Shown: one piece after another, positions 7,389 to 15,916 of the stretch
Layout of the letters: each line of letters starts with the position of its first letter
Position numbering within the stretch: the first letter of the stretch is position 1
From: Pantoea sp. Cy-639
GTDB taxonomy: Bacteria; Pseudomonadota; Gammaproteobacteria; Pseudomonadales; Pseudomonadaceae
Assembly: GCF_011752525.1 (NCBI RefSeq)
Contig: NZ_VWXI01000004.1
Span: forward strand, 62,001-126,000
DNA: 64,000 bases
Direction: 5' to 3'
Program-made: the position numbers and the translations under genes
The notes under the pieces: model-generated
The model's database searches: none
What the model saw: only the letters and a program-made list of their open reading frames with translations
What the model was told of the DNA's origin: nothing

Positions 7389-8042
7389 TCAGCTCCAGTT
7401 CAGAATCGGCCAGCCATTGGTCTGGGCATGCTCGCGCAGCACCGGATCCGGGTTCACCACATTGGGCTGGTCTACCTTCGACAGCAATGGCAGGTCATTG
7501 CGCGAATCGGAGTAGAAGCTCGCTCCCTCGAGGTTCTCCTGCTCCTGGTCCAGCCACTCCAGCAAGCGGGTGATCTTGCCCTCGCGGTAAGTCAGCACGC
7601 CGTGGGTCTTGCCGGTGAACACCCCGTTGTGCGCCTCCAGCTCGATGGCCAGGTATTCGTCCACCCCCAGCCGTGCCGCGATCGGCCCGACCAGGTGGGC
7701 GCCCGAGGCCGAAATGATCAGGACCCGGTCACCACGCTTGCGGTGTTCGGCGATGCAGCGGCAGGCATCGCCGTAGATGATCGGTTCGATCACATCCTCC
7801 ACCCAAGGCTCGACCAGGTGTTCCACTTCTTCCAGCGTGCGCCCGGCGATGGGTTCCAGGCTGAAGGCCATGTAGTCTTCCATCGCCAGGTGGCCCTTGC
7901 CGTAGGCTTCCATCAATTCCTGGTCACGCTTGAGGAACGTCTTGGCGTCGACCCAGCCCAGCCGGGCCATCTGCTCGCTCCACAGCGACGCGCAGTCGCC
8001 GTGGATAAGGGTTTCGTCCAGATCGAAAATTGCCAGTGCCAT
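7389..8042 (-). CDS. HAD-IB family (SerB-like) phosphatase
   Basis: This 217-residue cytoplasmic enzyme has the HAD motifs in order. The DLDET of AIFDLDETLIHGD near the N-terminus contains the Asp nucleophile and the Asp general acid. VLIISAS is motif II, and SDSRNDLPLL supplies the motif IV metal ligands. A helical cap lies between motifs I and II, which places it in subfamily IB with phosphoserine phosphatase. The ATG at 8042 has AAGGAGA about 9 bases upstream; an upstream in-frame start at 8117 overlaps the ATPase gene and is not needed. It follows the ABC ATPase gene by 13 bp and is probably the last gene of that operon. It could release phosphate from the imported compound; the substrate is unknown. 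Confidence 0.82.
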   Translation of the reverse strand: MALAIFDLDETLIHGDCASLWSEQMARLGWVDAKTFLKRDQELMEAYGKGHLAMEDYMAFSLEPIAGRTLEEVEHLVEPWVEDVIEPIIYGDACRCIAEHRKRGDRVLIISASGAHLVGPIAARLGVDEYLAIELEAHNGVFTGKTHGVLTYREGKITRLLEWLDQEQENLEGASFYSDSRNDLPLLSKVDQPNVVNPDPVLREHAQTNGWPILNWS

Positions 8043-8055
8043 GCGTTGAATCTCC

Positions 8056-9045
8056 TTAGGCCACTTCTCGTAGCGCCGTGGGGTCGATCGACAAGGATAC
8101 CCGTTGCCCGTCCGCATGCAGGTCGGCCGCGCAGCGGTTGAGCACGTCTACCACCAGTTCCACCTCGCGCACCAGCACGCGGTAGCGGATGACGTTGCCG
8201 AGCAGGCTGTGGCTGCGGATTTCGCCGTCCAGTTCGCCGTTCAGGCTCAAGGTGATGGATTCCGGGCGAATCGCCAGGCGGCTGGCCACCGGGCGTTGCA
8301 GCACCCGGCTGGCGCTGTCGGCGTCGAGCAGGTTGTAGTTGCCGATGAAACCGGCGGCGAACAGGTCCACGGGCGCGGTGTAGAGCGTTTCGGCGTCGCC
8401 GCTCTGGACGATGCGCCCCTGGTTCATCAGGACGATGCGGTCCGACATCGTCAGCGCTTCTTCCTGGTCATGGGTGACGAAGATGGTGGTCAGTCCCAGC
8501 TCGCGCTGGATCGCGCGAATCTGCTCGCGCAGGTGCTTGCGGATGCGTGCGTCCAGCGCCGACAGCGGCTCGTCGAGCAACAGCAGGCGCGGCCGGGTGA
8601 CCAGCGAGCGGGCCAGGGCCACGCGCTGGCATTGTCCGCCCGACAACTGATGCGGGTAGCGGCTGGCGAAGCTGCCCAGCTCGACCAGCTCGAGCGCCTC
8701 GCGCACCCGTACCTGGCTTTCGGCGGCCTTGACCTTCTGCATGCGCAGGCCGAAGGCGACGTTCTGTTCCACGGTCATGTTGGGGAACAGCGCATAGCTC
8801 TGGAACACCATGCCGATCCCGCGCTTCTGCGGGCTCAGTGGCACGATGTCCTGGCCATCGAGCAGGATCTGCCCGCCGTCCACCGGCGTCAGGCCGGCGA
8901 TGCAGCGCAGCAGGGTGGATTTGCCACAGCCCGAGGGGCCGAGCAGGGTGACGAATTCGCCGCGCTCGATCTGGCAGTCGATGTTCTCGAACACCGGGCT
9001 GCCGGCGTAGCTCTTTTGCAGTTTCTGTACGCTGACGAAGCTCAT
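8056..9045 (-). CDS. ABC transporter ATP-binding protein (POT/MOI-type importer)
   Basis: This 329-residue ATPase has Walker A GPSGCGKST, the Q-loop, signature LSGGQCQRVALARSL, Walker B LLLLDEPLSALD and the switch His (VTHDQEEAL). A C-terminal extension of about 90 residues has TOBE-like beta content. That layout is shared by ATPases of polyamine, iron, sulfate and aminoethylphosphonate importers. One base separates its ATG from the stop of the upstream permease gene, so it is co-translated. It energises the two permeases encoded before it. Confidence 0.9.
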   Translation of the reverse strand: MSFVSVQKLQKSYAGSPVFENIDCQIERGEFVTLLGPSGCGKSTLLRCIAGLTPVDGGQILLDGQDIVPLSPQKRGIGMVFQSYALFPNMTVEQNVAFGLRMQKVKAAESQVRVREALELVELGSFASRYPHQLSGGQCQRVALARSLVTRPRLLLLDEPLSALDARIRKHLREQIRAIQRELGLTTIFVTHDQEEALTMSDRIVLMNQGRIVQSGDAETLYTAPVDLFAAGFIGNYNLLDADSASRVLQRPVASRLAIRPESITLSLNGELDGEIRSHSLLGNVIRYRVLVREVELVVDVLNRCAADLHADGQRVSLSIDPTALREVA

Positions 9046-9046
9046 G

Positions 9047-9841
9047 TCAGGTCTTGTCCTTGTTCAAGCGATTGGCAACCCATGTCAGTACCAGCACGAA
9101 GGCGAAGTAGGAAATCACCAGGGCGCTGTTGAAATGACCGCTGCTGTTGCGCATGTTGTTCAGGTACACCTGCAGGGTCTCGTAGCGGGTGCCCACCAGC
9201 AGGTTGGCGAACACGAACTCGCCGAACAGGAACGAGAACGACAGCAGCAATGCCACCATCAAGCCCTTGCGCAGGTTGGGCAGCACCACTTGCAGCGCCG
9301 CCTGCCAGGGGCTGGCGCCGAGCAACTGGGCAGCGTCCATCAGGTCGCGCAGGTTGATGGCTTGCAGGTTGTTGGTGATCGCCCGGTACATGAACGGCAG
9401 GGCGATGGTGAAGTAGCAGCCGATCAGGATCCACGGCGTGCCGACCATCGCCAGTGGGCCGCTGCCGTACAGCTGCAGCAGGCCTACCGCCGAGACCACC
9501 GGCGGCACCGCGAACGGCAGCAGGATCAGCACGTTCATCAGCGCGTCGAGTTTCGGGAAGTGGTAGTGCACCACGAACAGCAGCGGCAGGATCAGCACCA
9601 CCGACAGCAGCAGGGCGCCGACGCACACCAGCAGCGACTGGCCGAAGGCGGCGAGAAAACGTGGTTCGCTCCACAGCGCCAGGTACCACTTGAAGGTCAG
9701 GCCGCTGGGCAGCAGGGTCGCCGACCAGCTGGTGGCCAGCGAGTAGAGCAGGGTGCCGGCCAGCGGCAGCAGCAGGATGAGAAACAGCAGGTACACCACC
9801 AGCCGATGGTAGAGCCCGGCGGAGGTTTTTTCAGCGCGCAT
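9047..9841 (-). CDS. ABC transporter permease 2 (PotC-like)
   Basis: This 264-residue integral membrane protein has about six hydrophobic segments. The binding-protein-dependent transport signature is present: MDAAQLLGASPWQAALQVV matches EAAxxLGAsxxxxfxxVxLP. It overlaps the preceding permease gene by 11 bp and pairs with it as a heterodimeric channel. The PotC/PhnV-like length and fold fit uptake of a small charged solute. Confidence 0.88.
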   Translation of the reverse strand: MRAEKTSAGLYHRLVVYLLFLILLLPLAGTLLYSLATSWSATLLPSGLTFKWYLALWSEPRFLAAFGQSLLVCVGALLLSVVLILPLLFVVHYHFPKLDALMNVLILLPFAVPPVVSAVGLLQLYGSGPLAMVGTPWILIGCYFTIALPFMYRAITNNLQAINLRDLMDAAQLLGASPWQAALQVVLPNLRKGLMVALLLSFSFLFGEFVFANLLVGTRYETLQVYLNNMRNSSGHFNSALVISYFAFVLVLTWVANRLNKDKT

Positions 9842-10679
9842 GGTAGCTCCTCTTGAGCAGCCATTGATGGGCCACGGTGACCACGGTCATCAATCCGACC
9901 AGGACCATGGCCAGGGCGCTGGCCAGGTTCGGGTCGAGGCTGATGTCGCCCGCCACCAGGCCGGCGATGCGGATCGGCAGCACGTTGAAGTTGCCGGTGG
10001 TCAGGGCATAGACGGTGGCGTAGGCCCCCAGGGCGTTGGCCAGCAGGATGACGAAAGTGCCGAGCAGCGCCGGCGTGAGGACCGGCAGGCCGATGTATCG
10101 CCAGAACTGCCAGTGGCTGGCGCCGAGCAGCGCGGCGGATTCGCGCCAGTCCGCGCGCAGGGCGTCGAAGGCCGGGTACAGCAGGAGCACGCCGAGCGGG
10201 ATCTGGAAGTAGGTGTAGACCAGGATCAGCCCGGTCTTGGAGTAGATGCTGAAATCGCCGAGCAGGCCCATCTGCTTGAGCAGCAGGGTCAGCGCGCCAT
10301 TGAACCCGAGCAGGATGATGAAGGCGAAGGCCAGCGGCACCCCGGAGAAGTTGCTGGTCATGTTGGCGAAGGCGCTGACGAAGTCGCGCAGTTTCGAGTC
10401 GACCTGACGCAGCGAGTAGGCGCCGAGGGTGGCGATGACGATGCCGAACAGGCTCGACCAGAAGCTGATCTCCAGGCTGCGCTGCAGCGCCTGCAGGTAG
10501 AACTTCGAGGCGAACACCTTGTGGAAGTTGGCCAGGCCCCAGCCACTGTCGCTCTGCAGGCTGTTGACGGCGACCCAGGCCAGCGGGGCGATCTGGAACA
10601 CGACGAAGAACACGGCGAACGGCAGCAGGCAGAGCAGGGCCAGGTAGCGGCCTCGGGGGCTGTTGCGCTTGGGGGACAT
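9831..10679 (-). CDS. ABC transporter permease 1 (PotB-like)
   Basis: This 282-residue membrane protein starts MSPKRNSPRGRYLALLCLLP and has about six transmembrane segments. The EAA loop is ESAALLGASHWQFWRYIGLP. I chose the ATG at 10679, two bases after the stop of the upstream hydrolase gene. The open frame continues far upstream without a stop, but that part is only an out-of-frame shadow of the hydrolase. It overlaps permease 2 by 11 bp. Confidence 0.9.
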   Translation of the reverse strand: MSPKRNSPRGRYLALLCLLPFAVFFVVFQIAPLAWVAVNSLQSDSGWGLANFHKVFASKFYLQALQRSLEISFWSSLFGIVIATLGAYSLRQVDSKLRDFVSAFANMTSNFSGVPLAFAFIILLGFNGALTLLLKQMGLLGDFSIYSKTGLILVYTYFQIPLGVLLLYPAFDALRADWRESAALLGASHWQFWRYIGLPVLTPALLGTFVILLANALGAYATVYALTTGNFNVLPIRIAGLVAGDISLDPNLASALAMVLVGLMTVVTVAHQWLLKRSYHAR

Positions 10680-10681
10680 GG

Positions 10682-11488
10682 TCACTTGAGCAACTCCCGG
10701 CACAGCGGTTTGTCGTGGGTGGCGCCAAGCAACTCGCAGACGGTGCCGCACAGTTCGGTCTGCAGCGGCTTGGCCGCCGGATCGAGGCTGAACGCCTCGC
10801 CGAAGACGAACAGCGGGACTTCGCGCTCCTCGGCCAACAGTCCATTGTGCGAGCGGTCGTTGTTCATGCCGTGGTCGGCGGTGACCAGCACCTGGTAGCC
10901 CTCCTCGAGCCAGCGCGGCAGGTAGTCGGCCAGCAGGATGTCGGCGCTGCGTGCGGCGTTGCGATACTGGCTGCTGTCCAGGCCATGGCGATGGCCGGCG
11001 TCGTCGATGTTCATCGGGTGCACCAGCAGGAAGTTCGGCGCATGGCGCCGGCGCAGGTATTCGGCATCGGCCAGCAGGTGCGAGTCGGGGTAGTGGTCGG
11101 CGTAGTAGAACAGGCCGTGCTGGATCGGCAGTTTCGGCGCGTGGGTGTGGCGGTCGCGCAGTGGGTCGAACGGCGAACGGTTGTACAGCTCGCTGATCCA
11201 GTGATAGGCCGCCGCGGCGGTGCCCAGCCCGGCCTCGCGGGCGTAGTGGAACACGCTGCGCTGGTTGGACAGGCGGTTGACGTTGTTGTGCACGATGCCG
11301 CTGTCGATCGGCGGCACGCCGGTGAGGATGCACTCGTACAGCGGGCGGGACAGCGACGGCAGTTCGCATTCCAGGCGGTACAGCGCGGCGCGGTCGGCCT
11401 CGACGTAGGCGTGCAGGTGGCCCATGGCATGGTGGGCGACCTGATGGTTGAGGCCGTCGAGCAGGACCAGGATGACGTTGTGATTCAT
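10682..11488 (-). CDS. Cytoplasmic alkaline-phosphatase-superfamily hydrolase (NPP/PhnA-like)
   Basis: This 268-residue protein has no signal peptide. It has the superfamily metal ligands D11 (VLLDGLN), HPMNIDDAGHRHG and VTADHGMNND. The nucleophile block is PSLSRPLYECILTGVPP. Aligned with nucleotide pyrophosphatase and phosphonoacetate hydrolase, the usual nucleophilic Thr is Ser47. Relatives split phosphodiesters, phosphomonoesters or the C-P bond of phosphonoacetate. Being cytoplasmic and embedded in an importer operon, it probably acts on what the transporter brings in. At 268 residues it is shorter than PhnA (about 400), so the cap region is reduced. The substrate is not known. Confidence 0.83.
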   Translation of the reverse strand: MNHNVILVLLDGLNHQVAHHAMGHLHAYVEADRAALYRLECELPSLSRPLYECILTGVPPIDSGIVHNNVNRLSNQRSVFHYAREAGLGTAAAAYHWISELYNRSPFDPLRDRHTHAPKLPIQHGLFYYADHYPDSHLLADAEYLRRRHAPNFLLVHPMNIDDAGHRHGLDSSQYRNAARSADILLADYLPRWLEEGYQVLVTADHGMNNDRSHNGLLAEEREVPLFVFGEAFSLDPAAKPLQTELCGTVCELLGATHDKPLCRELLK

Positions 11489-11530
11489 GTGTTACTCCGC
11501 AAGAAACCCGGGGAGGGCTTTGCCCTCCTT

Positions 11531-11574
11531 TCGCGCCACAAGGCCGATCCTGCAGGAGCGGCCTTGTGGCGCGA
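11531..11574. repeat. REP palindrome within the ABC operon
   Basis: A 44-bp nearly perfect palindrome (one mismatch per arm) with the core AAGGCCGATCCTGC/GCAGGAGCGGCCTT. It sits in the 119-bp gap between the binding-protein gene and the rest of the operon. In that position REP hairpins often protect the upstream mRNA and let the binding protein be made in excess. Confidence 0.8.
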
Positions 11575-11607
11575 TGGGCTGCGCAGCAGCCCCGGGAGGG
11601 TAGAGCC

Positions 11608-12666
11608 TTATTCCATCTCGATGATCACTTGCTCCTGCCACTTCTGCGGCAGGGCCTTGGAGGTCGCTTCCCAAGCCTCGGCGTTCTTGATCGGCTGGGC
11701 CGCCTTGTACTGCTCGTTGGGCAGCAGCTTGGCCTGGACCTCGGCCGGCAGCTTCAGGTGCTCGGCGCGGATTGGCCGGGCATGGCCGATGGCCAGGTTG
11801 GTCTGGCCGGCATCGCTGAAGATGTACTCGCGGGCCAGCTTGGCCGCGTTCGGATGCTTGGCGTACTTGTTGATGAGGGTGGTGTAGCCCGAGGTGACCG
11901 AGCCGTCGGACGGAATCAGTACTTCGAAGCGTTTCGGATCGATCTGGTCGCGATAGCTCAGGCCATTGAAGTCCCACACCACGCCGACTTCCACCTCGCC
12001 TTTCTCGAGGGTCTGGATGGTCGGGTTGGCCAGCGACAGGCGCTTCTGCTGGGCCAGCTTGGTGAACAGCTGCAGACCCGGTTCGATGTTGCTTTCGTCG
12101 CCCTTGTAGGCGATGGCCGCGGCGAGCACGCCATTGGCGGCCTGGGCCGCGGTGCCGACGTCACCGATGGCGACCTTGTACTTGCCCTTCTCCAGGTCGT
12201 GCCAGCTGCTTGGGCGCTCGCCTTCCTTGACCAGGTCCTTGTTGATGATGAAGGCGATGGTGCCGGTATAGGCCAGCGCCCAGTGGCCGTCCTTGTCCTT
12301 GGCCCATTCCGGGACCTGGTCCCAGGTGCTCGGCTTGTACGGCTGGGTCACGCCCTTGGTGGCGGCGATCGGCCCGAAGGCGGCTCCGACGTCGCCGATA
12401 TCGGCGCTGGCGTTGTCCTTCTCGGCGTCGAACTTGGCGATTTCCTGGGCCGAGCTCATGTCGGTGTCGCTGTGCTTGAGGCCGTATTGCTTCGCCAGGT
12501 CTTCCCAGGTGCCTTTCCAGTTGGCCCAGGCATCGGGCATGCCCACGCTGTTGACGGTGCCCTCCTTGCGGGCGGCCTCTTCAAGGGCTTTGAGGTCCTG
12601 GGCCATGGCCGAAGTGCAAAAGGCGATGGCCGAGCCGAGCAGTGACGCCATGAACAACTTTTTCAT
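11608..12666 (-). CDS. ABC transporter periplasmic substrate-binding protein
   Basis: This 352-residue protein has a signal peptide (MKKLFMASLLGSAIAFCTSA, cleavage near AMA-QD). Its mature part resembles the PotD/AfuA/PhnS group of extracellular solute-binding proteins (KEGTVNSVGMPDAWANWKGT, then VGVVWDFNGLSYRDQI). It is the first gene of the operon, preceded by AAGGAGC about 7 bases before the ATG. The promoter region carries a Pho-box-like site and a UTRA-type operator. The ligand cannot be read from sequence; the context favours an organophosphorus compound. Confidence 0.88.
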   Translation of the reverse strand: MKKLFMASLLGSAIAFCTSAMAQDLKALEEAARKEGTVNSVGMPDAWANWKGTWEDLAKQYGLKHSDTDMSSAQEIAKFDAEKDNASADIGDVGAAFGPIAATKGVTQPYKPSTWDQVPEWAKDKDGHWALAYTGTIAFIINKDLVKEGERPSSWHDLEKGKYKVAIGDVGTAAQAANGVLAAAIAYKGDESNIEPGLQLFTKLAQQKRLSLANPTIQTLEKGEVEVGVVWDFNGLSYRDQIDPKRFEVLIPSDGSVTSGYTTLINKYAKHPNAAKLAREYIFSDAGQTNLAIGHARPIRAEHLKLPAEVQAKLLPNEQYKAAQPIKNAEAWEATSKALPQKWQEQVIIEME

Positions 12667-12731
12667 CCGAAGCTCCTTGGGTGGGGTGCCTTGCTGTCGT
12701 TGTTATGAGGAAATCCGTGCCTGCCAACCGT

Positions 12732-12791
12732 TGGTCTAGGTCAGCAAACCTCGAGCCAAAGTAGGCCTGTTGCGTGACAGTTTGATGTAAG
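12732..12791 (-). promoter_or_regulatory. Pho-box-like promoter with overlapping UTRA-type operator
   Basis: Read on the minus strand: CTTACAT-CAAA-CTGTCAC (12791-12774) matches the Pho box CTGTCAT-N4-CTGTCAT at 11 of 14 positions. Ten bases later is a possible -10 TACTTT (12763-12758), the spacing usual for PhoB-activated promoters. Then comes TGACCTAGACCA (12743-12732), a near-palindrome like the TGGTCTAGACCA operators of PhnF/NagR-type regulators, placed just after the predicted start of transcription. The binding-protein ATG is 66 bases further on. Confidence 0.6.
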
Positions 12792-12965
12792 GGAAGGGGG
12801 GCGAGGCCAGGCTGGAGGCCCTGGAAATACAGCGTAGACCACATCGAAAGCCTTGAACTGCGTGGGCTGGCCCGGATCTGGCAGGTGTTCTTGGGCGGCT
12901 TTGTCACAGGATGTTCATCGGCCTTGCCTAGGCTTTCAGCCATCTCCACATGCCCTGTTCTGGGG

Positions 12966-12979
12966 CTGGACTAGTCCAG
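12966..12979. promoter_or_regulatory. Palindromic operator before the GntR gene
   Basis: CTGGACTAGTCCAG is a perfect 14-bp palindrome 14 bases before the gntR-family ATG. Its inner part TGGACTAGTCCA resembles the site in the divergent operon promoter. Self-repression is inferred. Confidence 0.55.
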
Positions 12980-12993
12980 ATAGGTAACCTTTG

Positions 12994-13707
12994 ATGCAAG
13001 CGACGCCACCGCGTGCGGTAACAGCCATCTGCCACGCCCTGCAGGAGCAGATCGAACACGGCCTGCTGGCTCCGGGTGGCAAGCTGCCGGCCGAGCGCAG
13101 GCTCAGCGAGGTATTCGCCACCACCCGCATCACCTTGCGCGAGGCACTGGTGCAACTGGAGGCCCAGGGGTTGATCTACCGCGAGGAGCGGCGTGGCTGG
13201 TTCGTCGCGCCAGAACGGCTGACCTATGACCTGATCGAGCGTAGCCATTTCCACGCGATGGTCCGTGAACAGGGGCGGGCGCCCAGCACCGAGCTGCTGT
13301 CGGCGCGCTTGCAGCCGGCGCCGGCGGCCATCTGTGCGCGCCTGCGCCTGCCGGCGTTGTCCAGCGTGGTGCGCATCTGCCGGCTGCGGCGGATCGATGG
13401 GCGGGCGGTGCTGTATGCCGAGCACTACCTGAACCCGCGTTATTTTCCCGGGATTCTTGCATTGGACCTGGCCCAGTCGCTGACCGAGGTCTATGCGCGG
13501 GAATACGCCATTCATTACGGGCAGGTGTGCTTCGAGATCCTGCCGACGGCCTTGCCGGCCGAGGCGGCGGCGGCCCTGAAGGTGTCGGCGGGCAGCCCCG
13601 GGCTGCATATCACCCGGGTCAACAGCGACCAGCACGGGCACCTGATCGACTGCGACCTGGAGTATTGGCGGCACGATGCGATCCGTATCCGTGCCGAGGC
13701 GGGGTAG
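12994..13707 (+). CDS. GntR-family regulator with UTRA ligand-binding domain (PhnF-like)
   Basis: This 237-residue protein has an N-terminal winged helix (PGGKLPAERRLSEVFATTRI, then TLREALVQLEAQGLI) at about residues 10-75. A UTRA domain follows to the end (YAEHYLNPRYFPGIL, then SGDLEYW-like VNSDQHGHLIDCDLEYWRHD). UTRA regulators such as PhnF, HutC and NagR release DNA when they bind a pathway metabolite. It is divergent from the ABC-hydrolase operon, and palindromes typical of its family lie in both promoters. ATG 12994 is preferred over the TTG at 12991; the ribosome site is weak (AGGT). Confidence 0.87.
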   Translation: MQATPPRAVTAICHALQEQIEHGLLAPGGKLPAERRLSEVFATTRITLREALVQLEAQGLIYREERRGWFVAPERLTYDLIERSHFHAMVREQGRAPSTELLSARLQPAPAAICARLRLPALSSVVRICRLRRIDGRAVLYAEHYLNPRYFPGILALDLAQSLTEVYAREYAIHYGQVCFEILPTALPAEAAAALKVSAGSPGLHITRVNSDQHGHLIDCDLEYWRHDAIRIRAEAG

Positions 13708-13733
13708 GCCGCTCCTGCTGGGGACAGTGCGGG

Positions 13734-15872
13734 CTATTCAGCGGCAGCGCCGCCCCCGGCCGTCACCACCTGCACCGACAGGCGCGGCGTCGCCAGGTCG
13801 AGCCCGGCTTCATCGAGCTGGCGCTTGAGCGCCAGGTTGAACGCCCGCGACACCTCCCACTGCTTGATCGGTGCGGTCTTGAACCGCGCCCGCAGGACCG
13901 CCGACCCCGACTCGAAGCTCTCCACCCCTTGCAGTTCCAGCGGCGACCAGATATTGCGACGCATCAGCGGGTCGTTGCGCAGTTTCTGCCCGACCTCGCG
14001 AATCAGCGTGATGGCCTGGTCGATGTTCATGCTATGGGGAATCGCCACGCGGAAGATCGCATAGCCGAACTCGCGGGAGTAGTTCTTGATGCTCTTGATC
14101 TCGCTGAACGGGATGGTGTGCACGATGCCGTCGATATCCCGCAGGCGCACGGTGCGGATGGTCAGGCCCTCGACCGTGCCGAGGTGGCCGCCGACATCGA
14201 CGTAGTCGTCGATGGCCAGCGAGTCCTCGATGATGATGAACAGTCCGGTGATCAGGTCGGCCACCAGCGACTGGGCGCCGAAGCCGATGGCCAGGCCGAT
14301 GACACCGGCACCGGCCAGCAGTGGGGTGACGTTCATGCCCATGTTGGCCAGGGCGACGATCACCGCGATGATGAAGATCACCACGAACATCACGTTGCGG
14401 ATCAGCGGCATCATGGTCTGCGCCCGGGCGTTGGCCAGGCCGCGGCGCGAGCGCACCAGGGCGTGGTGCACGGCGGTGTCGGCGAGGATCCACACCAGCC
14501 AGGCGACGATCAGCGTGCCGGCCAGGCCCAGCAGGCGCAGGCTGACCTCGTGGCCGTCGCCCTCGGCGAAGCTGATCATCGACAGGCCCCACACCCGCAG
14601 GCCCAGTTCGATGAACACCAGCCAGATGAGCAGGTGCACCAGCAGGTAGCCGAAGTTGCGCAAGCGTTCGGCGTACACCGCCTGGCGCTTGTTGGCGCGC
14701 TTGGGGCTGGCGGCGTGACGGCGCACCAGGCCGTTGAGCACCATGCACACCACCACCAGCACCGTGCACATCAGTGACTGGCGCAAGGCGGTGCTGGTGT
14801 CGCCGGCGGAGACGAAGGTGGCGAACAGCGAGATCGCCACCAGTATCAGCGCCGGGATGTACCAGAAACTGCCGAGGATCTCGATGGTGTCGCTCAGGGT
14901 GCGCCGGGTCAGGCGCCGCGACAGCGGCTGGTTGCGGATCAGGTGGGCGATCGGTCGGCGGAAGCGCAGGATGAACAGGCCGGTGCACAGTGCCGCCACC
15001 ACGTTGGCCAGGGTTGCCAGGGCGTGGGCGAGGTGGCTGCCCAGGGCGGTGGTCATGCGTGGGTCGCTCATCGCCTCGCCGAAGGCGGCGAAGCTGCCGA
15101 TCAGCCACAGCGGACGGAACGCCTGGTGGCGCAGGATGTGCAGGGCGCGATGGCGATGGGGGCCGTCGAGCAGCGAGAAGGCAATCACGCAGATCGCCGA
15201 GAACAGCGTGCCGACCACCAGCGCGTAGGCCAGCACCATGGCCATCGACTTGCCCAGCGAGGAGGGCAGGGCGAAGCTCAGGTAGACGGTGAATACCAAG
15301 GCCACCAGCCAGGGGCCGAGCTTGCGCAGGGCGAAGCGCACCAGGTCCCAGGTGCGTGGGTGTTGCGGCAGTTCCTCGGTCAGGCCGAACCGCACCCGCA
15401 CCCGATGACCGATCCAGTTGAAGGCGTAGGCCAGCAGGCTCCACACCGCGATCACGCCGGCGAAGCCGAACAGGATTGCTGGCCACTGGTGCACCGGGAC
15501 CACCAGCGCGGCCAGTTCGTCCTGGGCCTGGTCGATTTCCTGCGACCAGCGCTTGAACGGGCTGGCGTCGCCGCTGAACTGTTGTTCGAAATCGTTCAGG
15601 GCGCCGCCGATCAGGCCGAGCACGCCCTGTTCGACGGTGGGTTGGGACTGCTTGGTGGCATCACGCAGCTTTTTCAGGTCGGCCAGCAACTTGGCGCGTT
15701 GCTGGTCGTTCTCCAGGTTCTTGATCACCTCGTCCAGCGACTTGCCCAGCGGCTCGCTGGCCTCTGGCTGGGCGGGGGCGCTGGAGCCGAGCAGGCCCGG
15801 CAGGCCGGCGGCGTGCACCGGGGTGACGAACAGGAGGAACAGCAGCGTGATGCAACGAAGGAGGGCAGGCAC
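13734..15872 (-). CDS. Large MscS-family mechanosensitive channel (YbiO-like)
   Basis: This 712-residue protein begins with a GTG preceded by GAGGTAG at 8 bases. A signal peptide (MPALLRCITLLFLLFVTPVHA) leads a periplasmic region of about 110 residues with a helical Lys/Leu-rich segment. Several transmembrane segments follow. The MscS pore helix and beta domain lie in the last ~250 residues (VTPLLAGAGVIGLAIGFGAQ, then SLAIDDYVDVGGHLGTVEGL). The length and periplasmic domain match YbiO (about 740 residues) more than the small MscS. Such channels release solutes when membrane tension rises after hypo-osmotic shock. It is convergent with the GntR gene. Confidence 0.9.
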   Translation of the reverse strand: MPALLRCITLLFLLFVTPVHAAGLPGLLGSSAPAQPEASEPLGKSLDEVIKNLENDQQRAKLLADLKKLRDATKQSQPTVEQGVLGLIGGALNDFEQQFSGDASPFKRWSQEIDQAQDELAALVVPVHQWPAILFGFAGVIAVWSLLAYAFNWIGHRVRVRFGLTEELPQHPRTWDLVRFALRKLGPWLVALVFTVYLSFALPSSLGKSMAMVLAYALVVGTLFSAICVIAFSLLDGPHRHRALHILRHQAFRPLWLIGSFAAFGEAMSDPRMTTALGSHLAHALATLANVVAALCTGLFILRFRRPIAHLIRNQPLSRRLTRRTLSDTIEILGSFWYIPALILVAISLFATFVSAGDTSTALRQSLMCTVLVVVCMVLNGLVRRHAASPKRANKRQAVYAERLRNFGYLLVHLLIWLVFIELGLRVWGLSMISFAEGDGHEVSLRLLGLAGTLIVAWLVWILADTAVHHALVRSRRGLANARAQTMMPLIRNVMFVVIFIIAVIVALANMGMNVTPLLAGAGVIGLAIGFGAQSLVADLITGLFIIIEDSLAIDDYVDVGGHLGTVEGLTIRTVRLRDIDGIVHTIPFSEIKSIKNYSREFGYAIFRVAIPHSMNIDQAITLIREVGQKLRNDPLMRRNIWSPLELQGVESFESGSAVLRARFKTAPIKQWEVSRAFNLALKRQLDEAGLDLATPRLSVQVVTAGGGAAAE

Positions 15873-15916
15873 CGGAAAATCTACCTCAGGTCAAACGATT
15901 GCCCGAGTGTAGAGGT

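Noticed and set aside
10680..11369. N-terminal extension of permease 1 to 512 residues
   Set aside because: The extra part is an Arg/Pro/Ala-rich out-of-frame reading of the hydrolase gene; the real start is at 10679.
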